DNA from: Telopea speciosissima
Taxonomy: Eukaryota > Streptophyta > Magnoliopsida > Proteales > Proteaceae
Direction of reading: 5' to 3'
DNA length: 64,000 bases
NCBI RefSeq assembly: GCF_018873765.1
Contig: NC_057916.1
Span: 52,144,540 to 52,208,539, forward strand
Under the pieces are notes generated by a model. That model worked only from the letters and a program-made list of their open reading frames with translations. It was not told the origin of the DNA and searched no databases. The translations under genes were made by a program, and so were the position numbers. Below are positions 53,048 to 64,000 of the stretch, in pieces (position 1 is the first letter of the stretch; the number at the start of each line of letters is the position of its first letter).

Positions 53048-53757
53048 CAAGGTACTAAAACTCGTAAGATCTCGGTTTTCTAGGAGGTCGAGACGAATCG
53101 ATATACAAGTTTCAAAAGTGCATTTTTTTGGTTTGGGTAACTCGAGATCTCGGGTGGACCCAGATCTCGACCCATCTACTCCTTTAAAAGTGTTTTAACT
53201 GGACAAAACTCAAGATTTCTCGATCAAGTTCTGTCCAGAAGCTCTTTTCTCATGCCTCACGTACTCTTATATGATTGCTGTGGAAAACTATGTGCAACAT
53301 TACAGCATATGTCATCGGAAGACTATGTGGCATTAGTGGGGACTGAATGTATGATTCAAGGGAATTTTATGTGATGATAGTTGTAAAAATTGTTAAACAA
53401 TTTGATGTATCACTTTAACATTTCTAATGCGTATTGCAGTTGTTTTACATTAACTGAATGTGTTGCTTGCTTTCTATTACTAAATTAAGTAGGGTATTTT
53501 AGTATGTTGTACCTACTAACCTAGGGTCCGAAGTGAAACTCCTATTTGAACTTTGTTTTTGCAAAATCTGATAGTGTCATTGTGTTTAAATGGCTTCAAA
53601 TAGGCTAAGTACCAAGTTTAAGACCCAAACTAGGTCTAAAACCCACCGTAACCAGGTTTCGAGTTAGAAAAAAAATGCACCAACTCGACCGAGATCTTGA
53701 AATCTCGACTGAGATCTCGGTTTTTCCCAAGGTTGAGTTTCAATTTTTAGTACCTTG
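53048..53757. mobile_element. 710-bp hAT-like element
   Basis: TIRs CAAGGTACTAAAACTC and (inverted) CAAGGTACTAAAAATTG are flanked by GGTGGAAC (53040-53047) and GGTGGAGC (53758-53765), an 8-bp duplication with one change. The interior has repeated GAGATCTCG motifs and no coding sequence. Relatives form the outer arms of the 34150-35465 repeat. Confidence 0.8.
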
Positions 53758-53765
53758 GGTGGAGC

Positions 53766-54330
53766 ATGCTTAGATGGGGTGTGTCCATGTCATACAGGAG
53801 TAGCACCATTTTACCCAACAACCTAACATTTTGAGCTATGTGGACTAGAGGGATTTGGGTAGATGGCCCAGTCACCCAGACCAAACCTTGGCTGGATAAT
53901 ATGCCCCTAGATTGGCATCATATGCTATTTATTGGCCCTATGTCAAACATAGAACTCTTTGATGCCAGAATCCAATCACATGTTAAATAAAAAGAAAATT
54001 ACTCAACATGGGTTTTGAGGGATCTTTTATTGCAACCAAATTCAAATCTGGTAGAAGTTTTTCTATGGCTGTCATGGAAGCTGAAGATAACAGGGATGGG
54101 ATCCTATATTTTTAGTTTAAGAGGAGTAATAAAATAAAAATGCCACTTTTGACCTGCTAGTGAGCTCCAAAAAAATTATTGAGAGAGCGAGAGAGATTTT
54201 GTGGTTCTTTTTGTTCGTTAATATAATGTGATTTCAGCCCATTTTCTGAGATTACGAAGTTCAACTGGAGAGGAGTAGAGAGGAAAAAGGAGCTTGAGGA
54301 AAAAGAAGGTGGTATCTAAGACAATCTATG
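53766..54330. other. Unannotated DNA between the hAT-like element and the minus copia element
   Basis: A GA-rich run lies near 54181-54196. No gene or repeat was recognised. Confidence 0.4.
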
Positions 54331-55701
54331 CCGCTACACTACCGACTATGGATCCATAGGCAGAGCACTGGCATGGCTGCTCTTGTTGGAATCGGTGACC
54401 CAATAGAGCAACGGATTCAGATCGGGTATAGAACCTTTGCATTCAAGTTTGAGTCAACATCCCATAACAAATTGAAACGGGAAACAATAGGTAACCTTAG
54501 AACCGCAATTGTAGTTCCTCCAGATGATAGTTCTTCCTCACTTGAGCAACGATGGGAATTGATGATGATCAACTCTTGATTCTTTAATTCGATGCAAGTA
54601 ATCAAAAACTATCACCAATGAACTAGGGTTCCAAAACCCTAATCACACGTTCGGCCAAGGGAGGGGGAGCACAGTAGATTTCAGCCAGCACTGATTCCTC
54701 TCTGTGTCATTTTTATAGTCCCCAACCTATTAAAGGTGAGGTGAATCTCAATATTCAGTTTCATAAACTGATTGTAAGACTTGTTGATGACGTTACTTGA
54801 CTTGCAACCCATCTTGCTTCCAAAGTGGGAAGAGGTAGAATTTAAAAGGGATTTTGATATCTCTTATATTATAGTTGATTATTTTATCAATTAAAATCAC
54901 TATCATTACGTAAATAATCAACCTATTTATTTTCCCAATAAATGTAATGTATATTTAAACTCTTTAATTTGCATATAAGACCATTCACTAAACAATATCT
55001 CATGATGAACTATAGAGTAGGTAATTAAATATTGACAAACCCCAATTCATTGTACAGCTCTCATAAAAGATTCTATGATCACAATCGGATGCCAAAAAAC
55101 GTGATCAAACATCATTGAAATAATATAATAATATATTTGATAGTAAGAAAATAAATTTTGTAAATAATTTACAAAAATGCCATTGGATCCAGATTCTAAT
55201 CTGATTGATCATAGACTTTCTCTCTTCTTGATATTCCCCAATCAAGGGTTGTGGATTCTATGTTGAGCATCCCTTTCCTTTACGATGCATAATCACGAAT
55301 CCAATACACCGATATATAGTCCACATGACATCAACTATTGGTGTACCAAAACCTATAATGTAACACCGTAACGATAAGGATTCTCAAGTCAAAGGGTTAA
55401 CTGGTGATGGGTACGCATCTCATCCTAACATAACAGGTAGTAATATGTGTGAGAATTGTACCAGTTTCTTTTCTATACACATACATGATGTGTAATTATA
55501 TTTATGCCCTAAAATCATCATTTCTAGTGGCATACAATGTAATGACCATATGAACAGGATGTCCGGTCCTATCCCTAGTCGAGAACTGTTTTGGGTGAAA
55601 ACCTATGGAACAATCTTATGAGCCCATAAAAGATTCATGCATAAAATAAAATAAAATAATTTATTTAAATAAAATTCGGGTTTGATGGACATACTCCAAC
55701 A
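54331..55701 (-). repeat. 3' LTR of the minus copia element (left limit approximate)
   Basis: It starts TGTTGGAGTATGTCC (minus strand, 55701), directly after purine tract CAAGTGGGAGAT (55702-55713). A TATA box ACTATAAAAATG is near 54718. The end is not certain, since the second LTR is not in the window; the leader-like text runs to about 54331. Confidence 0.65.
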
Positions 55702-55713
55702 ATCTCCCACTTG

Positions 55714-56250
55714 TATATCAATACCAATTTCTCATATGCTTTACACATATACTTTCTACATGTTTCTTAAACACTATAGGTGACAAAGCCCTTTTCATGG
55801 GATTAGACACATTGTTTGTTAAGTCTACCTTCATTACAATAACGTCACCATTCTGGATGATCTCTTTAATCAGATGGTACTCCCGCTACACATGTTTGTT
55901 TCTTTAATGGGTCCTAAGCTCTTTTTCTTGTGCAATAGCCCCCTTGTTATCACAATATAAAAGTATAGGCTATTTACAAGATCAGGAACAACACTCAGGT
56001 CACTCAAAAATTTCCTCAACCGAACGCTCTCGTTGGCTTCTTCATTGGCTACAATATATTCAACCTTAATGGTAGAATCAGTTATAGATATAGCTTTGTG
56101 CTCCTCTAAATAATTGTTCCTCCTCCCAACATAAATATCATACCGAAAGTAGATTTTCGGTCACCCTTATTAGTTTGAAAATCTGAATCTGTATACCCCA
56201 CCACTATATATGATCAGCGCCATAGACTAAGAATAATCCCTAGTATTTCA
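55714..56250 (-). pseudogene. RNase H of minus copia element
   Basis: Pieces such as CDNKGAIAQEKELRTH and EYHLIKEIIQNGDVIVMKVD, then NNVSNPMKRALS, match the standard copia RNase H order. Several stops and frame changes occur, so it is broken. Confidence 0.7.
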
Positions 56251-57667
56251 AAAATACTTGAGGATATTTTTTATAACAGTCCAATGCTCACATCCAGGGT
56301 TGGATTGATACCGACTAACAATCCCTATTAAATAGCAGATATTTGGTCTACTACATAACATGGCATACATGAGATTTTTGATTGCAGAGGCATAGGAAAT
56401 TCTCTTCATTTCTTCAATGTCCTCTTGAGAATGAGAGCATTGGGATTTAGATAAACTAAATCCATTTTTGAAAGGAACGTTTGCTTTCTTAGAATTCTTC
56501 ATGTTAAACCTAGCTAGAATCTATCTCTGTAAGTGGATTGTGATAACCTAACATCCTTCTCTGGCAATCTCTCACAAGCTTGATTCCTAGGATGTAGTTG
56601 GCTTCACCTAGATCTTTTATTGAAAAAGTTGTGGACAGTCACATCTTTACAGATGATAAAATTCACACATTGTTCCCCATTTAGCAGTATGTCATCTACG
56701 TACAATACAAGAAAAATACTATACTCTCACTGACCTTCTTGTAGACACATGGTTCATCCATGTTTTGATTAAAACTAAACGATTTGACTACTTAACCAAA
56801 CCAGATGGTCCAAATCCTGGATGCTTGTTTTAGTCCATATATGGATCTAAGTAACTTACACACTTTGCTCTCTTCACCAATGGTAGTGAACCCTTCTGGC
56901 TGATGCATGTAGATTTATTCTTCAAGAAATCCATTGGGGAATGCAGTTTGCACATCCATCTGTCAGATCTCATAGTCAAGGTGTATAGTAATAGCTAACA
57001 AAATCCTAATGGATTGCATCAGTACTATTGGTGAAAAGGTTTCATCGTAGTCCACCCCTTCCTCTTGGGTGTGTCTCACATGCCATTGATTGGGTCATCT
57101 AGACTAGGGATGGGTCATAGCCACTTTCCTATATAAAAAGCTATAGACACAACTAAAATTGAGTGCATACATATGTGTGCCAATAGAGGGGGCCCCATAC
57201 ATGTCCAACAATCTAATGTCGAACTTCCCACACGTGCCGACACGCTGCCAGAGTCTACTTTCAAACAGACTTGTCGAATCAACAAAGGTCCACTGGATCG
57301 AAGAGTGGAGCTTCGACTGACGACAAGAAGGCCACCAGATATGATGCCATAGCCTACTTTCGAATAGATCTACAAGGATCTGTTGGATCGGCGAGTGGAG
57401 CTTCGTCCTGTGATAGGAGAGGGATGGTGAAGATTGAACGGCGGCTGGAGCTTCGGAGCCGACGATAGTCTTGATGCCACCAGCACCAAGGTCGACATCA
57501 CCTGGGTAACCTTTAGCTACTAGTCTTGCTTTGAATCTCTCAACTTTTTCATCAATGCCTTTTTTTCTCTTAAAGATCCACTTACATCCAATGTGCTTAA
57601 CACCTTGTGGTAGATCAACTAGAGTCCACATGTTGTTGGAATATATTAAGTCCAATTCAAAGCGCAT
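56251..57667 (-). pseudogene. Reverse transcriptase of minus copia element, interrupted
   Basis: The N-terminal part is at 57500-57667 (MWTLVDLPQGVKHIGCKWIF, FKARLVAKGY). The domain continues at 57075 and below (QEEGVDYDETFSP, then RSIYGLKQASR near 56835), and ends with ISYASAIKNLMYAMLCSRPN (56400) and VSRYQSNPG. Between 57080 and 57495 a foreign segment is inserted. Frameshifts in the middle hide part of the YVDD region. Confidence 0.8.
57080..57495 (-). repeat. Insertion in copia RT containing two diverged units of about 85 bp
   Basis: The copia frame stops after KGY and resumes at HTQEEG. Inside, two similar units each contain GAAGCTCCACTC and TTCGAAAGTAG or TTTGAAAGTAG text (minus strand, near 57240-57425). 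The ends do not give clear TIRs or a target duplication. I do not recognise it. Confidence 0.5.
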
Positions 57668-58832
57668 AACTTTTATCTATTTAGCGACATCTACGTCCTT
57701 CAAAGCTTCATTATAAGTATTCAGATCTAAATTCGAATCATTAGAAACTAGGTGGAACTCTTCCACTTTGTCTTCTTCTATAAGAAGAGTCAACCTAGTG
57801 GGTGGTTTGTGAATCCGCTCACTATGTCTAGGCTCTGAAGGTGTGGAATCAACAATGGGTGTAGGTATAAGATTATCAGTAGGAACTAATGGCTCTTGGT
57901 CACTAGTAAGGTCTTTTATGACCACTGGATCAGATCTTTTGGAGATAAGATGCTCTATAAGGAAAGTTACATGTTTACTAGTATGACCCTTTGTTCACTG
58001 GGATCACAGAAATAAAAACCAATGGTTCCTTTGGGATATCCCAAGAAACAACATCTACTGGTTCATGATTCCAACTTATCCATCTATTGTTTGCGAACAC
58101 GCGCAACACAACCCCAAATCCTAAAATGTTGAACACTAGGATTTCACCCATACCACCACTCATAAGGGGTTTTGGGTATGGTTTTAGTACGAGTCCTATT
58201 AAGGATATAGATCGCTAGATCTAGGGAAAAACCCAAAAAGATAAAGGTAGTTAACTAAAAGTGAGCATAGTCCTGATCATGTCTAACAAAGTCCTGTTAC
58301 GTCTTTTTGAGACACCATTTTATTATGGTGTCCTTGGATTTGTGAGATATTCTTTGAACTCATTTGATAAATAGTCCCTCCTTGATCAAATCGAAGACCC
58401 TTGATCCAAGAATCAAGTTGCTTTTCTACTTCAGTTTGGAACTCTTTGAAATTTTCAAGGTTTCTGATTTCTTACGCATTAGGTATATGTAACCATATCT
58501 TGAGTAGTCATCGATAAAAACAAAATATTCATAACCGTATCTTGATTGAATGTTGATGGGTCCGCATACATTAGTATGTATTAATTTTAACACACTATTA
58601 GTTCTCCTACCATCATTGGGAAAGGATTTTTTTGATCTTCTTACCTTGTAGGCATGATTCATAAGTTGGATAAGGTTCGAAATTTATACTTTCTAATGGT
58701 CCATCCTTAACTAATATGTTAATCCTATCCAAATGATATGACCTAGTCTGAGATGCCTTAGGTATGTTGTATTAACTGAAGCATGCTTGCATTTCAAATC
58801 CACATTTGAAGCTTCATTCGTTTTAATGGTAG
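57668..58832 (-). pseudogene. Integrase and linker of minus copia element
   Basis: A pre-integrase zinc region LRHLRLGHI (58740), then NSVLKLIHTNVCGPINIQSR (58590), VFIDDYSRYGYIYLMRKKSE, and the integrase end (FRIWGC-like text near 58130). The first DDE position, normally Asp in HTDVCGP, is Asn here. The linker to RT is at 57677-57925 with SEPRHSERIHKPPTRL. Stops at many places. Confidence 0.8.
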
Positions 58833-60695
58833 TGATGAGCACATTTATGTGTGAAATCTTAGGGCATAAAGCATGCATTTTACCACATTGAACAGAGTTA
58901 CTCGGGTATTTTTCTATGTTTTTTAGGTTTTAGGTACTTTGAGGTCATTTTATGCTATTATGGGCAATCGGGAGTTGTACCTCCTAATCTACACGTAAAG
59001 TCACCATGTTTCTTTCCATGACTGTGAAGAGGGCTAAATTCTGAGCAAGATGGATGTGATGCATTAAAAGTACGCATTAGTTTTGATATCCATACATGCA
59101 ATTATTTTTTTTGGGCCAGAAAAAAATAATGGGCCAAAAATGAGCTGGAATGCAAGCCTGGGCCAGTCTGTGATTTCTTAGGGATATGTTTGGCATCAAA
59201 GAAGATAATCATGATCAAAGGTTGAGATTCTCTCATGTAAAAGATCCCCTTTCTGCATTTTTTTGGGACTCGCTCACTATGCTCCACGTTTTTCGAAGAG
59301 GACCCCATGGTCCACGATTTTTGAAGGGGTAGAATGAGCATCAATTGAATTCTTGAAGAAGGAAGACTACATGGCACACACTCTCTCTCTCTCTCCACCG
59401 AATTCCCAAGGGCACTATAGGGATTTAACAAGTGGTGGATATTTTATGGGAAATATTCTCTTATACTTGAGAAGTTGAAGAGTCAAAGATTGAGGGAGCC
59501 TTATTCACATTACTTGGAGAAGACACCTACAAGAAAAAGGAAACACATGAGAGTGGAATCTATGCTCAAGAGTCAAATTAGAAAGCTTTCAAATTGAAAA
59601 ATAGAAGGTATATTAAACTAGGAACTTGTATATTTACTTTCTATTTTCTTCTTTTTTCTTGGGAATCAAGTTTTGATGTAAAAGGAAGAAGGGATAAAAA
59701 ATCAAAGATTGAGTGAGCAACACCACATCCAACGAATTTTAGAGGTGGAGCCCACTCAAAAAGCGTGGAGGCCTCTCTCTCCTCCCCTCTCTTCCTTCCC
59801 CTCTCCCTATAAATACTTGTGGGGTGTGGGTGTTAGAGGGTATTGAGAATTCTAGTCTTTTTTCATATTTTTTTTGGCTTCTAGTTTTCTAGTTCTACTT
59901 TTCTGAATTTTTATTTCAATGGTTGTAATTTCTTTTATGCAATTTTAATTCAAAGATTGTTCTTCAATTTTGGTTGTAAGTTCTTCAATCTCTAAGTGTA
60001 GTTTTTGATTCAAGCCTTCTAGTTCTAGGTTTCTAGTTATTGTGAGAGGAATTTAGAGATTCAGAGAAGGAAGGTATGCAAGTTAATTCAAGCAACGTAG
60101 GCTTCATCAACAACATTCATTCAATGCTCAATCAACACAATTATCATCAACAATTGCAAGTTTGGTAGAAGGGAGTAGTCAATCCCATTTTTCTTTCTTT
60201 CTTTCATTCTCATCCTCTTTATTTCTTTCATTCTCATTCTCATTCTCTTTATTTCAAGTACTTCTGTTGGGGTTTTATTTTTGATTATTCTCATCCTCAT
60301 ATCTTATGTTAGATTTTTATTTTGATTTTCAGATTTGGTTGATGTAGATGCGAATTCAAGTTTGATAGAGGAAGCCTTATCAAGTTCGGTTCAAGCAATT
60401 TTCGGGTTTTATCTCTTTGCTCTTGGATTTATGTTCTTTGTATGTGTGTGGATTTGGTAATTTCAATCCGTCAATCTCGTATTCCGCATTAGATTTTGGT
60501 AGGTTAGATGATGAATGGTTAGGTCATTGGAATCATTAGATGCATGTGTTAGGACTGTTAGTTTAGTTTAATCATCTTAATTTAGTTCACTCTCGCATTA
60601 CTTTAAATAAGTAAGATAGAGTGGCTTATCTCCTCGTGTTCGACCCGTAGCTACGATTGACCCGTATGCTTGCGGTATTATTTTTAACTCAAACA
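58833..60695 (+). repeat. 5' LTR of Athila-type element (1863 bp)
   Basis: It begins TGATGAGCACATTTATG and ends AACTCAAACA. A TATA-like CCTATAAATACTTGTG is at 59806-59821, a CT-rich run at 59380, and the LTR end resembles known Athila LTRs. The partner LTR is beyond the window, so the ends rest on the PBS and the copia junction. Confidence 0.85.
59809..59816 (+). promoter_or_regulatory. TATA box in the Athila LTR
   Basis: TATAAATA in the context CCCTATAAATACTTG, a strong plant TATA sequence, about 880 bp before the LTR end. Confidence 0.6.
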
Positions 60696-60701
60696 AGTTT
60701 T

Positions 60702-60719
60702 TGGCACCGTTGCTGAGGA
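60702..60719 (+). promoter_or_regulatory. Primer binding site of Athila-type element
   Basis: TGGCACCGTTGCTGAGGA, close to the tRNA-Asp type site TGGCGCCGTTGCCGGGGA usual for Athila, lies 6 bases after the LTR. Confidence 0.85.
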
Positions 60720-61222
60720 GATAATTGTCCACTTTATTTTTCTTATTTTTAAGTAAATCGAAGTGTTTTATTTTCTTTTTCCTTTTCTTTATAAAAAAAA
60801 AACGTCATCTTGTTTCTCTTCTGTTTCAAAGAATGTGCACTCAATCCAAAAAATTTCATATGCCCAAATCCAGCCAATCTTGGTGTACCTCATGGGATTT
60901 CATCATCTATGACGCTGCCCCTTGATTTGTTTGGGTGGTTTGGATTACATGTGACTTATTTTTGGAGGTGACCAACTTTGATAACAGGAAAACAACATTG
61001 TGAGTGCTTTTGTTTGGAAACAAAAACGTACAGTAGTCCCCCACTCTACATCAAAATCCGCCAGGAGTCGCACGTAGGTGGCTGGCGAAGACTATACGGG
61101 TTCTCTTGCTGTCAACCTACATGGCAACCTTTCAACTTTGGAATCATTGTTTCAATCTTTGAGGGGCAGATGCACCAACTGTCTTTAGTTCCCTCTTGTT
61201 TTTAGTGATTTTCCTAGTCAAC
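60720..61222 (+). other. Athila 5' untranslated leader
   Basis: About 500 bp without recognised coding sequence between PBS and gag. Short ORFs at 60725-60925 and 60978-61205 look accidental. Confidence 0.6.
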
Positions 61223-62960
61223 ATGGAGACTTCTTAATCGGTTTGGGTGGCTAAAGTATGGACCCGTGACTCTACCAACCGACTCGTAAGAGTACAAAGT
61301 TTGACCATGCTCGACCAAACTCAGCCTAGGACTCTTAAGGATAGGTTCTACCCTACCAGGGCTGCACAGCCTTCTTACATCAGTCTACCTACTACTACAA
61401 GAAATAATTATGAACTCAAGTCAAACTTCATTAGTATGCTGCCCCATTTCCATGGGATGACCAATAAAGATGCCTATCTCTTCCTTAGGGAATTTGAGGA
61501 GGTGTGTGTTCTGATCAAAGTACAAAATTTGTCTGATGATGTAGTTAGACTTCGGTTCATCACCTTTGCTCTGAAAGATCAAGCCAAGAAGTGGCTCTAT
61601 GGTCTGCCGACTAATTCCTTGCTACATGGGATCACTTTTCGATTGTCTTCTTAAAATTTTTCCCTCTTCACAAAACCAATAAACTCAAGAGTGACATTCT
61701 TCAATTTAGGCAGAAACCACATGAGTCATTCTCTAGATTTATGGAAAGGTTCAAGGATCTTCTGTTAGAATGCCCTCACCATGGAATTGACTTGTGACAA
61801 CTTTGCCAAATCATTTATGAGGGCATTGACTTTCAGATCAAGTAGCTACTAGAATCTATGCGTCCCACTAGATTTACATCTTTTACGGATAAGAATGGGG
61901 CTTGGACGTTTTTGACCAACTTGGCTGATAAGACTAGGGAATGGGAGTCCACTAAAGAGGCTGAAAGGACCACTAAGGGTTACCTCATTGAGGGTGTACT
62001 AGCCAAGGAAGCCAAATTAGATAGTCTCATCAAAAGGTTGGAAGCCATAGTTCCTAAAGAGCTTGTCCCGGTTAACTAAGTCAACCAGGCCCCCATGTGC
62101 AGTTGGTGCCATACACCTGGTCATCTCATGGAGGAATGTCCTAACACCTTTGTGGGTAATTCCAACACTGAAAATTTAAGTGCTCTTTATCAGAACAATC
62201 CATATAGCAACACTTATAATCCAGGATGGAGAAATCACCCTAATTTCTCCTAGAACTAAAGGAATCAAGCAGGCCCATCTAACTTCCACCATTAAGGCCA
62301 GCCTGATCCCCAAAGGCCTAATTTTGTACCACCAAACCCAAGTTTGGCTCCTCATTCTCTTCCCCCTCGTCCTCATTTAAGACCTCATTTAAGACCTCAA
62401 ATGAATTCTGCTAGGCCACCTCTCCTTGCATCCTATCAGCAACCCCTTGGGTTTACTAATACTAGAGAGGCAGCAAGAACAAGTGAGCTAGAGAAAAGCA
62501 TGGCCCTTCTCATGACAAGCCACAATAATGTGGAGAAGCAACTCACCCAGCTTGTCACAATCTTGCATGAGAGGGAAAAAGGAAAATTGCCTAGCCAGCC
62601 AGAGCCGAATCCTAGACATCAGGCTCTAACTCAATAAGGAACCCATGCTCCTCAGCTCAATGTTGCACAAGGTCAACAACATCTAGGGCCCTTCAGCCAG
62701 ATTAATGCAGTATATGCTTTACGGAGTGGCCATGAGTATCAACAGGTTAGTACCCCCTCAGTCTTTACCATCTAACATTCCCATTGACTCTCCCCCTACT
62801 GATGAGGCCGTTGTAGTGCCTTCTGTTCCAGGTTCGTCTGATGAACCTGAAAAAGTTCAAGATGATTTGATTGATGAAACTAAAGATGATTCTTTTAAGA
62901 AAGTCAAAGAGACCACCCCTAAAAGAGTGTACTCCACCTGCCCCATTCCCAAATAGATTG
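61223..62960 (+). pseudogene. Athila gag
   Basis: It probably starts at METS (61223), with a TAA at codon 5 that would be CAA. The gag core follows with LPHFHGMTNKDAYLFLREFE, LRFITFALKDQAKKWLYGLP, ILQFRQKPHESFSRFMERFK and TREWESTKEAERTTKGYL. A CCHC zinc knuckle is at 62098-62142 (CSWCHTPGHLMEEC), and then a Pro/Asn-rich part and AVYALRSGHEYQQ near 62710. In-frame stops at 61795, 61843, 62078, 62251 and 62635 mostly stand for Gln or Trp. Gag forms the particle and binds RNA. Confidence 0.88.
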
Positions 62961-64000
62961 GTTAGCAAGAAGTCTCCTTTTATGGAGAAAATACTAGATG
63001 TCTTTAAACAGGTTCAGGTGAACATCCCTTTGTTAGATGCTATAGCCCAGGTCTCCGCTTATGCAAAAGTCCTCAAAGACTTATGTACCCAGAAGTGGAC
63101 CACCAAAGTGCCCAAAAAGGCATTCTTGGCTGCTCATATTAGTTCTCTCATCGCACAACCAGTCGTAGCCAAGCATAAGGACCCTGGGAGCCCCACCATA
63201 TCTTGCACTATAGGCAACACCATTATTGATCATGCCTTATTGGACCTTGGTGCAAGTGTGAACCTATTGCCTTTTCATGTCTACCAACACTTGGCATTGG
63301 GAGAGCTGAAACCCACTAAAATCACTCTTCAGCTTGCAGATCGATCAGTAAAAACTCTAGAGGGGATGGTTGGGGATGTCCTATTCAAGGTTGGGAAATT
63401 TGTATTCCCTGTAGATTTCATTGTCTTAGATCCCCAACCTATTGCAAACATCAAGGACCAAATCCCTATCATCTTGGGTAGACCATTCCTTGCTACTAAT
63501 AATGCTTTAATCAATTGTACGAATGGTCTCATGAAATTATCTTTTGGCAACACATCTGTAGACTTTAATGTGTTTAGGTTGGGCAAGCAACCTAATTTAT
63601 ATGAGAAGGTACATATGCTTCAGGGATTCCCCGATGACATTGAAACTTTCTTTGAAATTGATTTTGTTTCGGAATTTCAGGAGTATATGGAGGAATTAGA
63701 AGGTGTTGATGATACCATCATATCTGAGGTCTGGAGCATCCAACCGCCTGTGGAGCCCCTTGGACCCCTATCCACCTCCATTCCTAAGCCCTCCATTATT
63801 GAGCCCCCCACATTAGAGTTGAAAGAGTTGCCCTCCAACCTAAAATATGTCTTCTTAGGACAAGATCAAACTCTCCCTGTCATTATTGCCTTTGATCTGA
63901 CTTCTAGTCAAGAAGAAGAGTTGATCAAGCTTCTAAAAAAATATAAGGAACCCATAGGTTGGTCCATGTTGGATATCAAAAGTATTAACCCCTCTATTGT
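62961..64000 (+). pseudogene. Athila protease and start of reverse transcriptase region
   Basis: The frame carries KKSPFMEKILDVFKQVQVNI, the protease motif LLDLGASVNLLPFHVYQ (63240-63290; D-L-G in place of D-T-G, as is usual for Athila) and IPIILGRPFLATNNALINC. The linker to RT follows with LPSNLKYVFLGQDQTLPVII (63832-63891) and ends with DIKSINPSIV at the window edge. This frame stays open from about 62960 to the end. RT itself is beyond the window. Confidence 0.85.

Larger units (their letters stand above)
54331..58832 (-). mobile_element. Ty1/copia element, minus strand, 5' part lost or outside window
   Basis: Reading leftwards from 58832: pre-integrase, integrase, RT, RNase H, purine tract, 3' LTR. 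It is cut at 58832 by the Athila-like element, so gag and the 5' LTR are beyond the window or lost. The frame is heavily broken. It belongs to a different copia family from the 17351-29736 element. Confidence 0.88.
58833..64000 (+). mobile_element. Athila-type Ty3/gypsy LTR retrotransposon (5' half; continues past window)
   Basis: The 5' LTR (58833-60695), a PBS (60702-60719), a leader, gag, protease and the beginning of RT follow in order. The PBS type, the DLGAS protease motif and the gag wording fit the Athila lineage. It inserted into the minus copia element. Stops and frame changes show decay. Confidence 0.9.

Overview
The window is nuclear DNA from a flowering plant. It is almost entirely nested transposable elements around one split host gene. 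The evidence for a plant is the set of plant-type lineages (Tat-like and Athila-like Ty3/gypsy, a chromodomain Ty3/gypsy, Ty1/copia, a LINE with zf-RVT and RNase H, a Helitron, many hAT-like MITEs) and a small mitochondrial-type gene with GT-AG introns. I cannot name the species. I saw no tRNA, rRNA or CRISPR array.

Layout. 1-8225: the 3' part of a decayed Tat-lineage element (copy 1, + strand), which begins left of the window and sits inside a chromodomain Ty3/gypsy element whose integrase end resumes at 8226-9051. 9052-15217: non-coding LTR-like DNA, with one block in minus and one in plus orientation. 15218-30155: a LINE split at 17351 by a Ty1/copia element (17351-29736, exact 5-bp target duplication). 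The copia element contains a fold-back inverted repeat, and the fold-back's right arm is split by a Helitron (18472-25268). This is a four-level nest. 31408-41024: a four-exon minus-strand host gene for a small single-membrane-span protein, predicted mitochondrial, with an 8.1-kb intron 2 full of small transposons. 41192-41591: a SINE-like insertion and a small MITE next to the gene's 5' end. 41822-52870: a complete but inactive Tat-lineage element (copy 2, minus strand) with both LTRs. 53048-53757: an hAT-like element. About 54330-58832: a minus-strand Ty1/copia element cut by an Athila-like element (58833 to the window edge; 5' LTR, PBS, gag, protease).

The most interesting system is in the two Tat copies. 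Each carries, downstream of integrase and in antisense, a gene resembling the plant 'putative gypsy type transposon' family (Transposase_28, PF04195, recalled from memory). It has its own TATA box about 250 bp before a conserved ATG, a conserved intron donor and a coiled-coil C-terminus. Between the converging 3' ends of pol and the antisense gene, both copies have an array of 26-bp units, each able to fold into a hairpin. The arm sequences differ between unit types, but pairing is kept. In copy 2 the units follow an A-B-C higher-order order. Stop codons in all elements are mostly explained by C-to-T change at CAG/CAA/CGA, as expected of methylated, silenced DNA.
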